Notes under the pieces: generated by a model | Seen by the model: only the letters and a program-made list of their open reading frames with translations | Databases searched by the model: none | What the model was told of the DNA's origin: nothing | Made by a program: the position numbers and the translations under genes | Part shown: piece after piece, positions 16,960 through 25,335 of the stretch | How the letters are laid out: every line of letters begins with the position of its first letter | Numbering within the stretch: the first letter of the stretch is position 1 | NCBI GenBank assembly: GCA_019635695.1 | Contig: JAHBYZ010000026.1 | Span: 1 to 41,759, forward strand | Origin: Rhizobiaceae bacterium | GTDB lineage: Bacteria; Pseudomonadota; Alphaproteobacteria; Rhizobiales; Rhizobiaceae | DNA length: 41,759 bases | Direction: 5' to 3'

Positions 16960-16990
16960 GGCAGGGTCCTCTCCTGCCATTCTTTCCTCA
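16960..16990 (+). terminator. Possible terminator/attenuator after tctC
   Basis: GGCAGG (16960-16965) pairs with CCTGCC (16973-16978) across a 7-nt loop and is followed by ATTCTTTCCTC, a weak T-rich tail. It may partially terminate transcription after tctC, which would give more binding protein than enzyme. The stem is short, so confidence is low. Confidence 0.35.
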
Positions 16991-17176
16991 AATTGCTACC
17001 GGGATCGAAATCCGGTCCCGGTGGTGACCTTCTGCGCGGCTGCAGTCGCGACGCCGGCAGCATCAGACGAAATCGCCCCTGCGGCGTGCGCGGCCCGGTG
17101 GATATCAGATCGCATGACGGCCACCGCCATGCGCCCCAAGCCTTTGAAAGCGAATTCGGCAATGGGCGGAGCAGCG

Positions 17177-18238
17177 ATGAAACAGCTTTTCGACCCCGTA
17201 AGACTTGGCGAGCTGGATCTTTCCACGCGGTTCGTCATGTCGCCGATGACGCGCAGCCGTGCGGGAGCCGGAGATACGCCCACCGAACTCCATGCCCTCT
17301 ACTACGCGCAGCGCGCTTCGGCCGGGCTCGTCGTGACCGAGGGCGTGCAGCCAAGCCCGGCGGGAAAGGGCTATTGCCGAACTCCCGGCATCTATTCGCA
17401 AGCTCAGGTTTCGGGCTGGCGTGAGGTGGCTGACGCGGTCCATGCACGCGGCGGTCGGATCGTTCTTCAGCTCATGCACTGCGGACGGGTGGCCTCGCCC
17501 ATCAACAAGGAGGACGGCTCCGAGATCGTTGCGCCCTCAGCCATCCGTGCGAACGCCAGGATCTTCACTGACGTTGACGGGCTCGTGGATATGGAGATGC
17601 CCAGAGCGCTCGATACGGACGAAGTCCCCATGGTCGTCCGGGAATATCGCGAAGCGGCGGTGAATGCTCGAAAGGCGGGCCTCGACGGTGTCGAACTGCA
17701 CTGCTCGAGCGGCTATCTGCCCATGCAGTTTCTCTCTTCCGGAACCAATCAGCGGACCGATCGCTACGGCGGAAGCGTCGAGAACCGTATTCGCTTTGTG
17801 ATGGAAGTGCTGGACGCGATGGGCGCAGCGATCGGCTTTGGCCGCATCGGGCTGCGCGTCTGCCCTGGGCTGACCTACAACGACATCCACGATGCTGATC
17901 CGGCAGGCACCTATGGAGCCCTGTTCGAGAATGCGTCGAAGCTGGGCCTCGCATATCTGCATCTTGTGCGCCGCACGATCGGCGGCATGGACAATCTCGA
18001 ACTGGCTCGCAACCACTGGCGTGGTCGCCTCGTTCTCAACAACGACCTGACGCCGGAACTGGCCGCAGAAGCGATCAGCGCCGGTATCGCCGACGCGGTA
18101 TCGTTCGGCCGGCCATACATAGCGAACCCAGATCTGGTTGAGCGCATCCGTCAGGGCATTCCTCTGGCCGATTTCGACGCGAGCCGCCTCTACACGGCAG
18201 GGCCGCGAGGCTTCACGGACTACCCGGCCGCAACCTAG
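17177..18238 (+). CDS. NADH:flavin oxidoreductase, old yellow enzyme family
   Basis: A 353-residue FMN-dependent ene-reductase-type TIM barrel. Motifs: LFDPVRLGELDLSTRFVMSP near the N-terminus, RASAGLVVTEG, QLMHCGRVASP, the active-site region VELHCSSGYLPMQFLSSGTN and NQRTDRYGGSVENRIRF, and ADAVSFGRPYIANPDLVERI near the C-terminus. These enzymes reduce activated C=C bonds (enals, enoates, quinones). Unusually, the catalytic H-x-x-N of the family reads H175-C-S-S178, so the second anion-binding residue is Ser. GGAG precedes the ATG; the longer upstream frame is not coding-like. It lies 227 nt after tctC, same strand. Confidence 0.92.
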   Translation: MKQLFDPVRLGELDLSTRFVMSPMTRSRAGAGDTPTELHALYYAQRASAGLVVTEGVQPSPAGKGYCRTPGIYSQAQVSGWREVADAVHARGGRIVLQLMHCGRVASPINKEDGSEIVAPSAIRANARIFTDVDGLVDMEMPRALDTDEVPMVVREYREAAVNARKAGLDGVELHCSSGYLPMQFLSSGTNQRTDRYGGSVENRIRFVMEVLDAMGAAIGFGRIGLRVCPGLTYNDIHDADPAGTYGALFENASKLGLAYLHLVRRTIGGMDNLELARNHWRGRLVLNNDLTPELAAEAISAGIADAVSFGRPYIANPDLVERIRQGIPLADFDASRLYTAGPRGFTDYPAAT

Positions 18239-18323
18239 ACCGAATACCGGCTGGCGACGGTCTCACCACGACGAATTGCCATCCATTGGAGGGGCAGTGA
18301 GCCCCGGAAAGGACAAGTCCACC

Positions 18324-19313
18324 ATGGCCGATCAGGTCCTCATCGTAGGTGCAACCGGGTTGGCAGGCGCCAACATCGCGCTTCTGGCCCGCGAGCGCGG
18401 CATGAACGTGCGAGCCCTGGTCAGAACCGAGAAGGATCAGGAATGGCTTCGCGATGCCGGCGTTGAGCTTGCGGCCGGCGATATCCGTGACCCGGCCTCG
18501 CTTGATAGGGCCATGGAGGGCGTCGACGGTGTCTTCCACTGTGCCGCGGTGCTTGGCGGGACCTGGTCGACCGTGACGCCAGACGAATTCTGGGCCGTCA
18601 ATCATGTCGGTACCCTCAACGTGCTGGATGCGGCGCGCAAGGCAGGCGCGAAACGCACCGTCTCGTTCGACACCGTCGGGATATTCGATTCCTCGTTCAC
18701 ACTGAACGAGCGCTCGCCGATCACGCTGAGCAGCGAAGTCGATACGCCCTACGTGTGTTCAAAGCGCGCGGCGTTCTACGGCAGTCTCTATCGGGCCAGC
18801 CTGGGGCAGGATATTCGTTTCATAAGCCCGGGCGCCATCTTCGGGCCAGGGCCGGTCGTGGACCGGGTCCTCGTCCCGGCCTCGTTCAGCTCCACCCTGC
18901 AGCAGGGCATCCTTGGCAAGATCGAGGAATACCTCGATTTCCCGATGTACTTCTCCTACTCGCTGGATGTCGCGGAAGTGGCCATGCGCGCCTATGAGCG
19001 CGGCGAGCCCGGCCGGCGTTACCTTGCCGTCGCAAACGAAGGCGTCTCGAGCATCGGCAAGTTCTGCAATCGCGGCGCCGAGCTGGCCGGCTCACCGCAC
19101 CGGGTGCGGGAGATCGACCCCCATGCGCCGGACGCGCCCAACATCGGCACGATGGGCAAATTCGCCCTGCGCAAGTATGCGACCCCCTACGTCGACAACT
19201 CGGCCACGGTTGCCGCGCTGGGCTTTCAACTTACTCCGCGCGACGAAGCGATTAGGGCGACCATCAAATGGCTGCGTGACGTGGGTCAGCTGCCGGCAAA
19301 ATTCGACCGCTAG
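18324..19313 (+). CDS. NAD(P)-dependent epimerase/dehydratase (extended SDR)
   Basis: A 329-residue extended short-chain dehydrogenase. The Rossmann motif is VGATGLAGANIA (G-x-x-G-x-x-G, about 8-19), the active site PYVCSK gives Y-x-x-x-K, and SFDTVGIF supplies the Ser/Thr. The sequence resembles the dihydroflavonol-reductase/NAD-epimerase branch acting on alcohols or ketones. Two starts compete: ATG at 18324 (AAAGGA upstream) and GTG at 18297, which has a stronger GGAGGGG at 18288-18294 and would add nine residues. I prefer the ATG as it starts at the fold. It is 85 nt after the oxidoreductase gene and 21 nt before the GST gene, probably one operon. Confidence 0.88.
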   Translation: MADQVLIVGATGLAGANIALLARERGMNVRALVRTEKDQEWLRDAGVELAAGDIRDPASLDRAMEGVDGVFHCAAVLGGTWSTVTPDEFWAVNHVGTLNVLDAARKAGAKRTVSFDTVGIFDSSFTLNERSPITLSSEVDTPYVCSKRAAFYGSLYRASLGQDIRFISPGAIFGPGPVVDRVLVPASFSSTLQQGILGKIEEYLDFPMYFSYSLDVAEVAMRAYERGEPGRRYLAVANEGVSSIGKFCNRGAELAGSPHRVREIDPHAPDAPNIGTMGKFALRKYATPYVDNSATVAALGFQLTPRDEAIRATIKWLRDVGQLPAKFDR

Positions 19314-19334
19314 AGATACAGGGAGGTAGCCGGC

Positions 19335-20078
19335 GTGATCGAACTGTTCCACTCGCCCAAGTCGACATGCAGCCAGAAGGTCAGGCTTGCTCTGGCGGAA
19401 AAAGGGCTAGCCTACGAAAGCCGCCTGATCGACCTGTCAAAGCGGGAACAGCACACGCCGGAGTATCTTGCCATCAACCCCAATGGCGTGATCCCGAGCT
19501 TGCGGCACGCCGGGCACGCCGTGCGGGATTCTTCGGTGATTTGCGAGTATCTCGATGAGGTCTTCCCGATCCCGCCGCTCATGTCGTCGGATGCTCGTGC
19601 GCGGGCTGGCGTCCGGGAGTGGATGCGCTTCATAGAGGAGGTGCCAACCGCGGCGATCCGCGTTCCCACGGCCAATCAGATGTTCGCCAAGGTCATCGGT
19701 GCGATGAGCGAGGCGGAATTCGAGAAGTGGTCGCAGAACGTGTCCGTGCGCAGGGATCTGTACCTCCTCGTCCGGCGTGCGGATTTTGGCGACAAGGACG
19801 TCAGGGAAGCGCTGGCGAAGCTTGATATGACGATACGCCGCGTCGATGCCGCCTGCGCGAAATCGGCATGGATCGCCGGCGACTCCTATTCGCTGGCCGA
19901 TATCGGACTTCTTCCGACGATCGTACGCATGGAGGACATGGGTTACGCGGCGATGTGGTCAGAGATGCCAAATTTCAGCCGCTGGTACATGGCTGCGAAG
20001 GAGCGGCCGTCATTCAAGACTGCCTACTTTGCTGGGTCGCGGATGGACCCGAGCTACAAATGGTCGAAAGTGCCTTGA
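19335..20078 (+). CDS. Glutathione S-transferase, LigF/beta-etherase-like
   Basis: A 247-residue glutathione transferase. The thioredoxin-fold half shows SPKSTCSQKVRLALAEKG, the cis-Pro loop NPNGVIPSL and the glutathione-contact segment DSSVICEYLDEVFP; the helical half ends with SYSLADIGLLPTIVRMEDMG. The combination LSKREQHTPEYLAINPNG, VICEYLDEVFP and an MSEAEFEKW insertion resembles, from memory, LigF-type beta-etherases of lignin-dimer catabolism rather than ordinary beta-class GSTs. A GTG start at 19335 follows GGGAGG. It closes the transporter/OYE/dehydrogenase operon; an IS21 end begins 3 nt after its stop. Exact substrate unproven. Confidence 0.85.
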   Translation: MIELFHSPKSTCSQKVRLALAEKGLAYESRLIDLSKREQHTPEYLAINPNGVIPSLRHAGHAVRDSSVICEYLDEVFPIPPLMSSDARARAGVREWMRFIEEVPTAAIRVPTANQMFAKVIGAMSEAEFEKWSQNVSVRRDLYLLVRRADFGDKDVREALAKLDMTIRRVDAACAKSAWIAGDSYSLADIGLLPTIVRMEDMGYAAMWSEMPNFSRWYMAAKERPSFKTAYFAGSRMDPSYKWSKVP

Positions 20079-20153
20079 TCTGTTGATTTCCGCTGAGAAG
20101 TACCCCGGGTTTTCCATCGAGAAGTGACCCGGCAAAGGTTTATGTTCTTGGGG

Positions 20154-20797
20154 TTAGGCTGGGGTCAAGTGCTGCGGGGTTTCCTTTCGCTTTGACGCCG
20201 CTGCCTTGCTCGCGTTGAAGCGGAAGCTGTCATTGCCGGTCTCGAGGATATGGCAGTGATGGGTGAGCCGGTCGAGCAAGGCTGTGGTCATCTTGGCGTC
20301 GCCGAAGACGGTAGCCCATTCGGAGAAGCTGAGATTGGTGGTGATGACCACGCTGGTGCGCTCATAGAGCTTGCTCAGCAAGTGGAACAGCAAGGCGCCG
20401 CCGGAGGCGCTGAACGGCAGGTAGCCGAGCTCATCGAGGATGACGAGATCGGCATGGACGAGCCGGCCGGCGATCTGACCGGCTTTGCCCTGAGCCTTTT
20501 CCTGTTCGAGGGCGTTGACGAGCTCGACGGTGGAGAAGAAGCGGACCCGCCTGTGATGATGCTCGACGGCGTGGACGCCAAGAGCCGTGGCGATGTGGGT
20601 CTTGCCGGTGCCCGGCCCTCCGATCAGGACGACGTTGTGCGCGTCGTCGAGGAACTCGCAGCGATGGAGCTGGCGCACGAGCGCCTCGTTGACCTCGCTG
20701 CTGGTGAAGTCGAAGCCGGCGAGGTCGCGATAGGCCGGGAAGCGCGCGGCCTTGAGCTGGTAGGCGGTCGATCGCACCTCCCGCTCGGCGGTCTCGG
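20154..20797 (-). pseudogene. istB: istB, IS21 helper ATPase, C-terminal part
   Basis: The frame encodes most of IstB, the DnaA-like AAA+ helper of IS21 transposition: [20 protein letters not shown], Walker A in [11 protein letters not shown], Walker B in [12 protein letters not shown], and [13 protein letters not shown]. It is open from about 20795 but lacks the N-terminal 50 or so residues; the first 19 codons of an istB lie 2.7 kb away at 23505-23561. The left boundary joins directly to a UvrD-like helicase start (codon 51 at 20798). A formal GTG start at 20777 could still yield a shortened protein. Confidence 0.85.
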
Positions 20798-20950
20798 CTT
20801 GCCGGAACCGGCGCCGGCGATCACCAGCAGCGGCTGCGCCACCTGTCCGGCGCCGTGCTCGACCGCCGCCCGCTGCTCGGCGTTCAGCGTGGCGAGATAG
20901 TCGACCGGCGCCGCGTCTAATGCGCTCGAATCACGGATCGCGAGGTTCAA
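20798..20950 (-). pseudogene. UvrD/PcrA-like helicase, N-terminal fragment
   Basis: The first 51 codons of a superfamily 1 helicase: [15 protein letters not shown] (Q-motif region) and [11 protein letters not shown], the Walker A, where the sequence breaks off just before the expected T and passes into istB. The start is TTG at 20950. The remaining roughly 600 residues are absent from the window. This is a clear gene fragment created by an IS-mediated rearrangement. Confidence 0.8.
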
Positions 20951-20995
20951 GCCGAGACATGAACGTGTTTCCGGTTCGTTCGCAACATCATCCGG

Positions 20996-21511
20996 CTATT
21001 TGGCGCTCTCGGCGCGGAACATGCGCATCAGCACATCCGACCTGCGTAGGAAGTGCTGGAAGAGAGCGCCGCCCACATGAAGCACGATGGCCGCCAGAAG
21101 CAGTGTCTTGAAAAATTCGTGGGCGTCGGCGGCGGCTTCGATGGCGAAGAACCACGCCGCCGAGCCTGAAAGCGGAAGAAGCAGAAGCAATATGTAGATC
21201 GAGCCATGCACGGCTTCGGCGACAATCTTGAGGAGCTTTGGTTCGTCGGCCGGTGGGGGCGGCGCGCCGCGCGTGAAGCGCAAATAGATGCGGGCGAGAA
21301 CGAGCAGGAAGACGAGGACTCCGGCCGCGATGTGCAGGTAGGCGGTCTGCAGCGGCTCCGTTGGCTGTGCCTCGCCGCCCGTGAAGCCGCGCCATGCGCG
21401 CTCGATACCGTCGTGCGCCACGTACTGAAAGGCGACCAGAACGACGACAGCCCAGTGCAGCCCGATCTGCGCTTTAGAGTATCCCTGCACTCCCTTCTTA
21501 TCGCTTCCCAT
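20996..21511 (-). CDS. Cytochrome b561-like membrane protein
   Basis: A 171-residue inner-membrane protein with four hydrophobic segments and histidines placed as haem ligands in the bacterial cytochrome b561 family: IGLHWAVVVLVAFQYVAHDG in helix 1, YLHIAAGVLVFLLVLARIYL in helix 2, HGSIYILLLLLPLSG in helix 3 and LHVGGALFQHFLRRSDVLMR in helix 4. Such proteins move electrons between quinol and periplasmic acceptors. The ATG at 21511 is chosen because YSKAQIGLHW starts the fold; the longer frame to 21715 is not membrane-like. It is an isolated gene trapped between a helicase fragment and IS66, with no partner cytochrome c gene. Confidence 0.85.
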   Translation of the reverse strand: MGSDKKGVQGYSKAQIGLHWAVVVLVAFQYVAHDGIERAWRGFTGGEAQPTEPLQTAYLHIAAGVLVFLLVLARIYLRFTRGAPPPPADEPKLLKIVAEAVHGSIYILLLLLPLSGSAAWFFAIEAAADAHEFFKTLLLAAIVLHVGGALFQHFLRRSDVLMRMFRAESAK

Positions 21512-21797
21512 GTAACCCCATTTATCAACGTGGTTCGGCGGCACCGCGCGTCGACGTCCAACGGTCTCGGTGCCGCACCGTTCCTCACGGCAGACAGACT
21601 TCGTCGCCAGCAAGCGTCGCCTTCCTACGATGTCTGAACACTGTGCGGAACCATATGGCCGGCATGGTGTGACCCCCCAGCAGATAGTATCCCATCCCGG
21701 CATCGACTGGCGCAATCCGCTGGAGACCTGGCGTCCGACTGCGATCGGATAGAGCTTTGCGCCTTGTTTTTGCGGACGGATGTGATTCCCTGTCCGG

Positions 21798-23450
21798 GTG
21801 AACGCGCCCGCTGAATCGCATCTGCCGCCGTCACTGCCGACCGATCTGGCGGCGGCGCATGCGATGATTCTGGCGGAGCGCCAGGCACGGAGAAAGGCGC
21901 AGGCGGAAGCTCTTGCGGCGAAGGCTGCAGCGTCATCGACCGAGGTGACGATCGCGCATCTGAAGCTGATGATCGAGAAGCTCAGGCGCGAGCTCTATGG
22001 TCAGCGCTCCGAACGCACGATGCGCCTCATCGACCAGATGGAACTCCAGCTCGAGGAGCTCGAAGCGAAGGCGACCGAGGACGAACTGGCGGCGGAGGCG
22101 ATGTCGCATCAGGCGTCGCTGCCTGCGCGGCCTCGCGGCCGTCCGGTCCGCAAGCCCTTCCCGGAGCATCTGCCGCGCGAGCGGGTCGTGATCGCGGCGC
22201 CGACGTCATGCCCTTGCTGTGGCTCCATGAAGCTGTCGAAGCTGGGTGAGGACGTCACCGAGACCCTGGAAGTGATCCCGCGCCAGTGGAAGGTAATCCA
22301 GACAGTGCGGGAGAAGTTCTCCTGCCGCGAGTGTGAAGCCATCACGCAGCCGCCCGCGCCGTTCCATGTGACGCCGCGCGGCTTTGTGGGACCGAACCTG
22401 CTGGCAATGCTGCTGTTCGAGAAGTTCGGTCAGCATCAACCGCTCAACCGGCAGAGCGAACGCTACGGTCGCGAGGGCATCGACCTCTCGGTCTCGACGC
22501 TCGCCGACCAGGTTGGCGCGGCGACCGTAGCGCTTGCGCCGTTGCATGAGTTGATCGCCCGGCATGTCATGGAGGCCGAGAGGCTGCACGCCGACGACAC
22601 AACGGTGCCGATACTGGCCAAGGGCAAGACCGACACCGGCCGGATCTGGACCTATGTGCGCGACGACAGGCCCTTCGGCAGGTCAGATCCGCCCGCGGCG
22701 CTTTACTTCGCTTCGCGCGACCGGCGGCAGGAGCATCCGGATGCGCATCTCGCGGCTTGGCGCGGCATCCTGCAGGCCGACGCCTATGGCGGATACAACG
22801 GGCTCTATGATCCCGCGCGTCCGGGTGGGCCGGTCACGTTGGCGCTCTGCTGGTCCCATGCCCGTCGCGGCTTCTTCGAGCTGGCCGACATTGCCGCGAG
22901 CGCACGACGCGGGCGCGGCGCCGCGCCCGTGTCGCCGATCGCCCTGGAGGCGGTGAAACGCATCGACGCGCTCTTTGCCATCGAGCGCGAGATCAACGGC
23001 CTGAGCGCCAACGAACGCCACCAGGTCCGGCAGGAGCGCAGCCGCCCGCTCGTCGACGATTTGCGCGTCTGGCTCGGCGAGCAACGCGGCACGCTCTCGC
23101 GCTCGGCGACCGTCGCCAAGCCGATCGATTACATGTTCAGGCGCTGGGACAGCTTTGCATCATTCCTCGACGACGGGCGCGCCTGCCTGTCGAACAACGC
23201 AGCCGAGCGAGCGCTCCGAGGTTTTGCCCTCGGTCGCAAAGCCTGGCTGTTTGCGGGCTCCAGCCGCGGTGCCGAGCGTGCCGCTGCCATGGCGACGCTG
23301 ATCCAGACCGCGAAGATGAACGACGTCGATCCTCAGGCCTGGCTCGCCGACGTGCTGGCTCGAATCGCTGGAATGACCCGCGGCCGGCTCAACGAACTCT
23401 TACCGTGGAACTGGCGCACCGACGGCGCCGACCGCCGAAGAGCAGCCTGA
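21798..23450 (+). CDS. IS66-family transposase (TnpC)
   Basis: A full-length 550-residue IS66 transposase. An N-terminal coiled coil (about 20-100, IAHLKLMIEKLRRELYGQRS) precedes a zinc-binding pair (SCPCCG and SCREC), then the DDE core: D in ERLHADDTTVPIL, D in ILQADAYGGYNGLY, and E in NNAAERALRGFALGRKAWLF, with an IS66 C-terminal domain. Start GTG at 21798. The usual tnpA and tnpB genes are absent upstream, so this is either a tnpC-only element or a 5'-deleted one. The coding sequence itself has no visible defect. Confidence 0.92.
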   Translation: MNAPAESHLPPSLPTDLAAAHAMILAERQARRKAQAEALAAKAAASSTEVTIAHLKLMIEKLRRELYGQRSERTMRLIDQMELQLEELEAKATEDELAAEAMSHQASLPARPRGRPVRKPFPEHLPRERVVIAAPTSCPCCGSMKLSKLGEDVTETLEVIPRQWKVIQTVREKFSCRECEAITQPPAPFHVTPRGFVGPNLLAMLLFEKFGQHQPLNRQSERYGREGIDLSVSTLADQVGAATVALAPLHELIARHVMEAERLHADDTTVPILAKGKTDTGRIWTYVRDDRPFGRSDPPAALYFASRDRRQEHPDAHLAAWRGILQADAYGGYNGLYDPARPGGPVTLALCWSHARRGFFELADIAASARRGRGAAPVSPIALEAVKRIDALFAIEREINGLSANERHQVRQERSRPLVDDLRVWLGEQRGTLSRSATVAKPIDYMFRRWDSFASFLDDGRACLSNNAAERALRGFALGRKAWLFAGSSRGAERAAAMATLIQTAKMNDVDPQAWLADVLARIAGMTRGRLNELLPWNWRTDGADRRRAA

Positions 23451-23503
23451 TACCCCCGCGATCCTCCAACGGAGTCAGTGCGCGGCCCACGCCGGATGCT
23501 TAC
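21798..23503 (+). mobile_element. IS66 element, right part; left end not found
   Basis: The right terminus is placed at 23503, where the minus strand begins GTAAGCATCCGGC, the usual IS66-type GTAAGC end, and where the istB reading frame is interrupted after codon 19. No matching GTAAGC end is seen between 21512 and 21797, so the left end has probably been lost in the rearrangement that brought in the helicase fragment and the cytochrome gene. The left coordinate given is only the transposase start. Confidence 0.65.
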
Positions 23504-23504
23504 A

Positions 23505-23561
23505 CATCTTCAGGCTGCGCAGCATGATCACCACGGCGGCGCTGGCGGGATCATGACGCAT
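23505..23561 (-). pseudogene. istB: istB, first 19 codons, interrupted by IS66
   Basis: The minus strand reads MRHDPASAAVVIMLRSLKM, the usual IstB N-terminus, then runs into the IS66 end. Its ATG (23561-23559) lies inside the last codons of the decayed istA frame, the normal overlapping IS21 layout. The rest of istB resumes only at about 20795, with roughly 30 residues missing between the two pieces. Confidence 0.75.
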
Positions 23562-25086
23562 GACGGGCATCCTTCACCGCATGGCCGCGCAGACCGTCAT
23601 AGCGTTCGACGTTCGCCTTCGGCTCGTTGTTCAGGGCAAGCGCCTGCGGGGTATCGATGAGGGGCTTTTCATGCGTCCTTACGTCAATCAGGCGATGCAG
23701 ATGTTCAGCACGTGGGTCTTGGTCGGCACGCCCGCCTGCAAGGCCGGTTCCACAGCCGTCAGCACGACCTGCTCGTCATGGTGCAATACCAGCGCCAGCA
23801 CATCGACCATCTCGCGATCGCCGCCTGGCCGACGCATCAGGAGTTCCTGCAACTGCCGGAAGGTAGGCGGCAGCTCCGCGAAGGGCGCCCCATTGCGCAA
23901 GGCGCCGGGCTTGCGCTGGATCACGGCCAGATAATGCCGCCAGTCGTAGATGGTGCGGAGCGGCAGACGATGTGAACGATCGAACAGTCGCGGATGCTCG
24001 CACAGGATCTGCCCCTCTGCCGCCACGACGATCCGTTCGGGGTAGACTCGAAGACTGACCGGCCTGTTCGCAAACGAGGCGGGTACGCTGTAGCGGGCGC
24101 GTTCGAAGCTGATGAGGCAGGTAGGCGAGACACGCTTGCTCAGCTCGACAAAGCCGTCGAAGTCGGGCGGCATCTGCATGAGAACCGCTCTTTCCTCAGC
24201 TCAGGCATCGGCGACGCTGCCTGGCAAACTTCCATGCGCAATCTCGCGCCATAGCTCCAAGGCAGCGCCGTTCCAGCCAGGCGTTCAGTGCCGCCAGATC
24301 CGGGAAGCTCGGAAGCGGTTGCCAAAGACGGTGGCGGGCGTCCTGAACGTTCTTCTCCACCTGGCCCTTCTCCCAGCCGGCGGCCGGATTGCAGAACTCG
24401 GGCTCGAAGACATATTAATTGGCCATCGCCAGGAACCGGGCGTTCACCTGGCGCTCCTTGCCTTTGCCGACGCGGTCAACAGCGGTGCGCATATTGTCGT
24501 AGATGCCGCGCGCGGGAACGCCGCCGAAGACCCGGAACGTATGGCGATGGGCGTCGAACAGCATCTCGTGCGTTTGCAGCACGTAGGCCCGAACCAGGAA
24601 CGCCCGGCTGTGCGACAGCTTTATATGCGCCACCTGCAGCTTGGTGCGCTCGCCTCCCACATGAGCCCAGTCCTCGCTCCAGTCGAACTGGAAGGCCTCA
24701 CCCGGTTTGAAGGTCAATGGAACGAAGGTTCCTCGCCCCGTGGTCTGCAGCTGCCGCTGGCATTCGGCGCGCCAGCCCCGTGCAAAGGCGGCAACACGAC
24801 CGTAAGACCCGGTGAAGCCCAGGGCGACAAGATCGGCGTGTAACTGCTTGACGGTGCGGCGCTGCTTGCGAGGCTTGCCGGCCTCGGTTTTCAGCCAGCT
24901 CGCCAGCTTCGCGGCATACGGGTCGAGCTTGCTGGCTCTCTCAGGGGTGGCAAACTTCGGCTCCACCGAGCCCGACCTCAGATACTTCCTGATCGTGTTG
25001 CGCGACAGACCAGTCCGCCGCGCGATCTCACGGATCGGCAAAAGTTCGCGCAGCGCCCAGCGCCGGATAATGCTCAAAAATGCCAT
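23551..25086 (-). pseudogene. istA: istA, IS21 transposase, multiply inactivated
   Basis: The start MAFLSIIRRWALRELLPIRE (25086) leads into an HTH (EIARRTGLSRNTIRKYL) and part of the integrase core (EAFQFDWSEDWAHVGGE; GIYDNMRTAVD). The frame is broken by an in-frame TAA at 24415-24417 (before YVFEPEFCNPAAGWEKG), an extra T near 24258 (RCLELWRE is recovered in the next frame), an in-frame TGA at 24201-24203, and a one-base deletion near 23700, after which the C-terminus (NNEPKANVERYDGLRGHAV) continues in another frame to 23551. With four lesions it cannot encode active IstA. The piece 24179-23688 is still a long open frame. Confidence 0.85.
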
Positions 25087-25335
25087 GTCGATCACTCCGA
25101 TAGCCCCCGCCGGTACCACCAAGGGGAGGGGTCTCACATGGGTCAATTCTCAGTGGAAATCTGGCACCCGACCGGGTCACTTCTCGGCGGAATTCAACAG
25201 CTTACTCAGAAAGACGCTGCGCCGCATCACAGCGGAGGGTGGATCGGGTACCCGCGAAGCCCATTCGCGTTGCTCGGTGCCCCAAATGCCTTCATCCTTG
25301 AAGCCGGGAATTCTTGAGCGTCTGTAGGAGCCGGG

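Larger units (their letters stand above)
20081..25200. mobile_element. Decayed IS21-family element with nested insertions
   Basis: Both outer ends carry inverted IS21-type terminal repeats: TGTTGATTTCCGCTGAGAAG at 20081-20100 and, read on the minus strand from 25199, TGTTGAATTCCGCCGAGAAG, each with internal GAGAAGTGACCC-like repeats. Inside, istA is followed by the first 19 codons of istB (minus strand), then foreign DNA (IS66, cytochrome b561 gene, helicase start), then the rest of istB. No clear target duplication is present. One IS21 copy later invaded and rearranged, or two partial copies flanking other DNA, would both fit. Confidence 0.8.

Noticed and set aside
20074..25206. CTTGAT (left) and CTTACT (right) as an IS21 target duplication
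   Set aside because: Only 4 of 6 positions agree; not convincing given the decayed state of the element.
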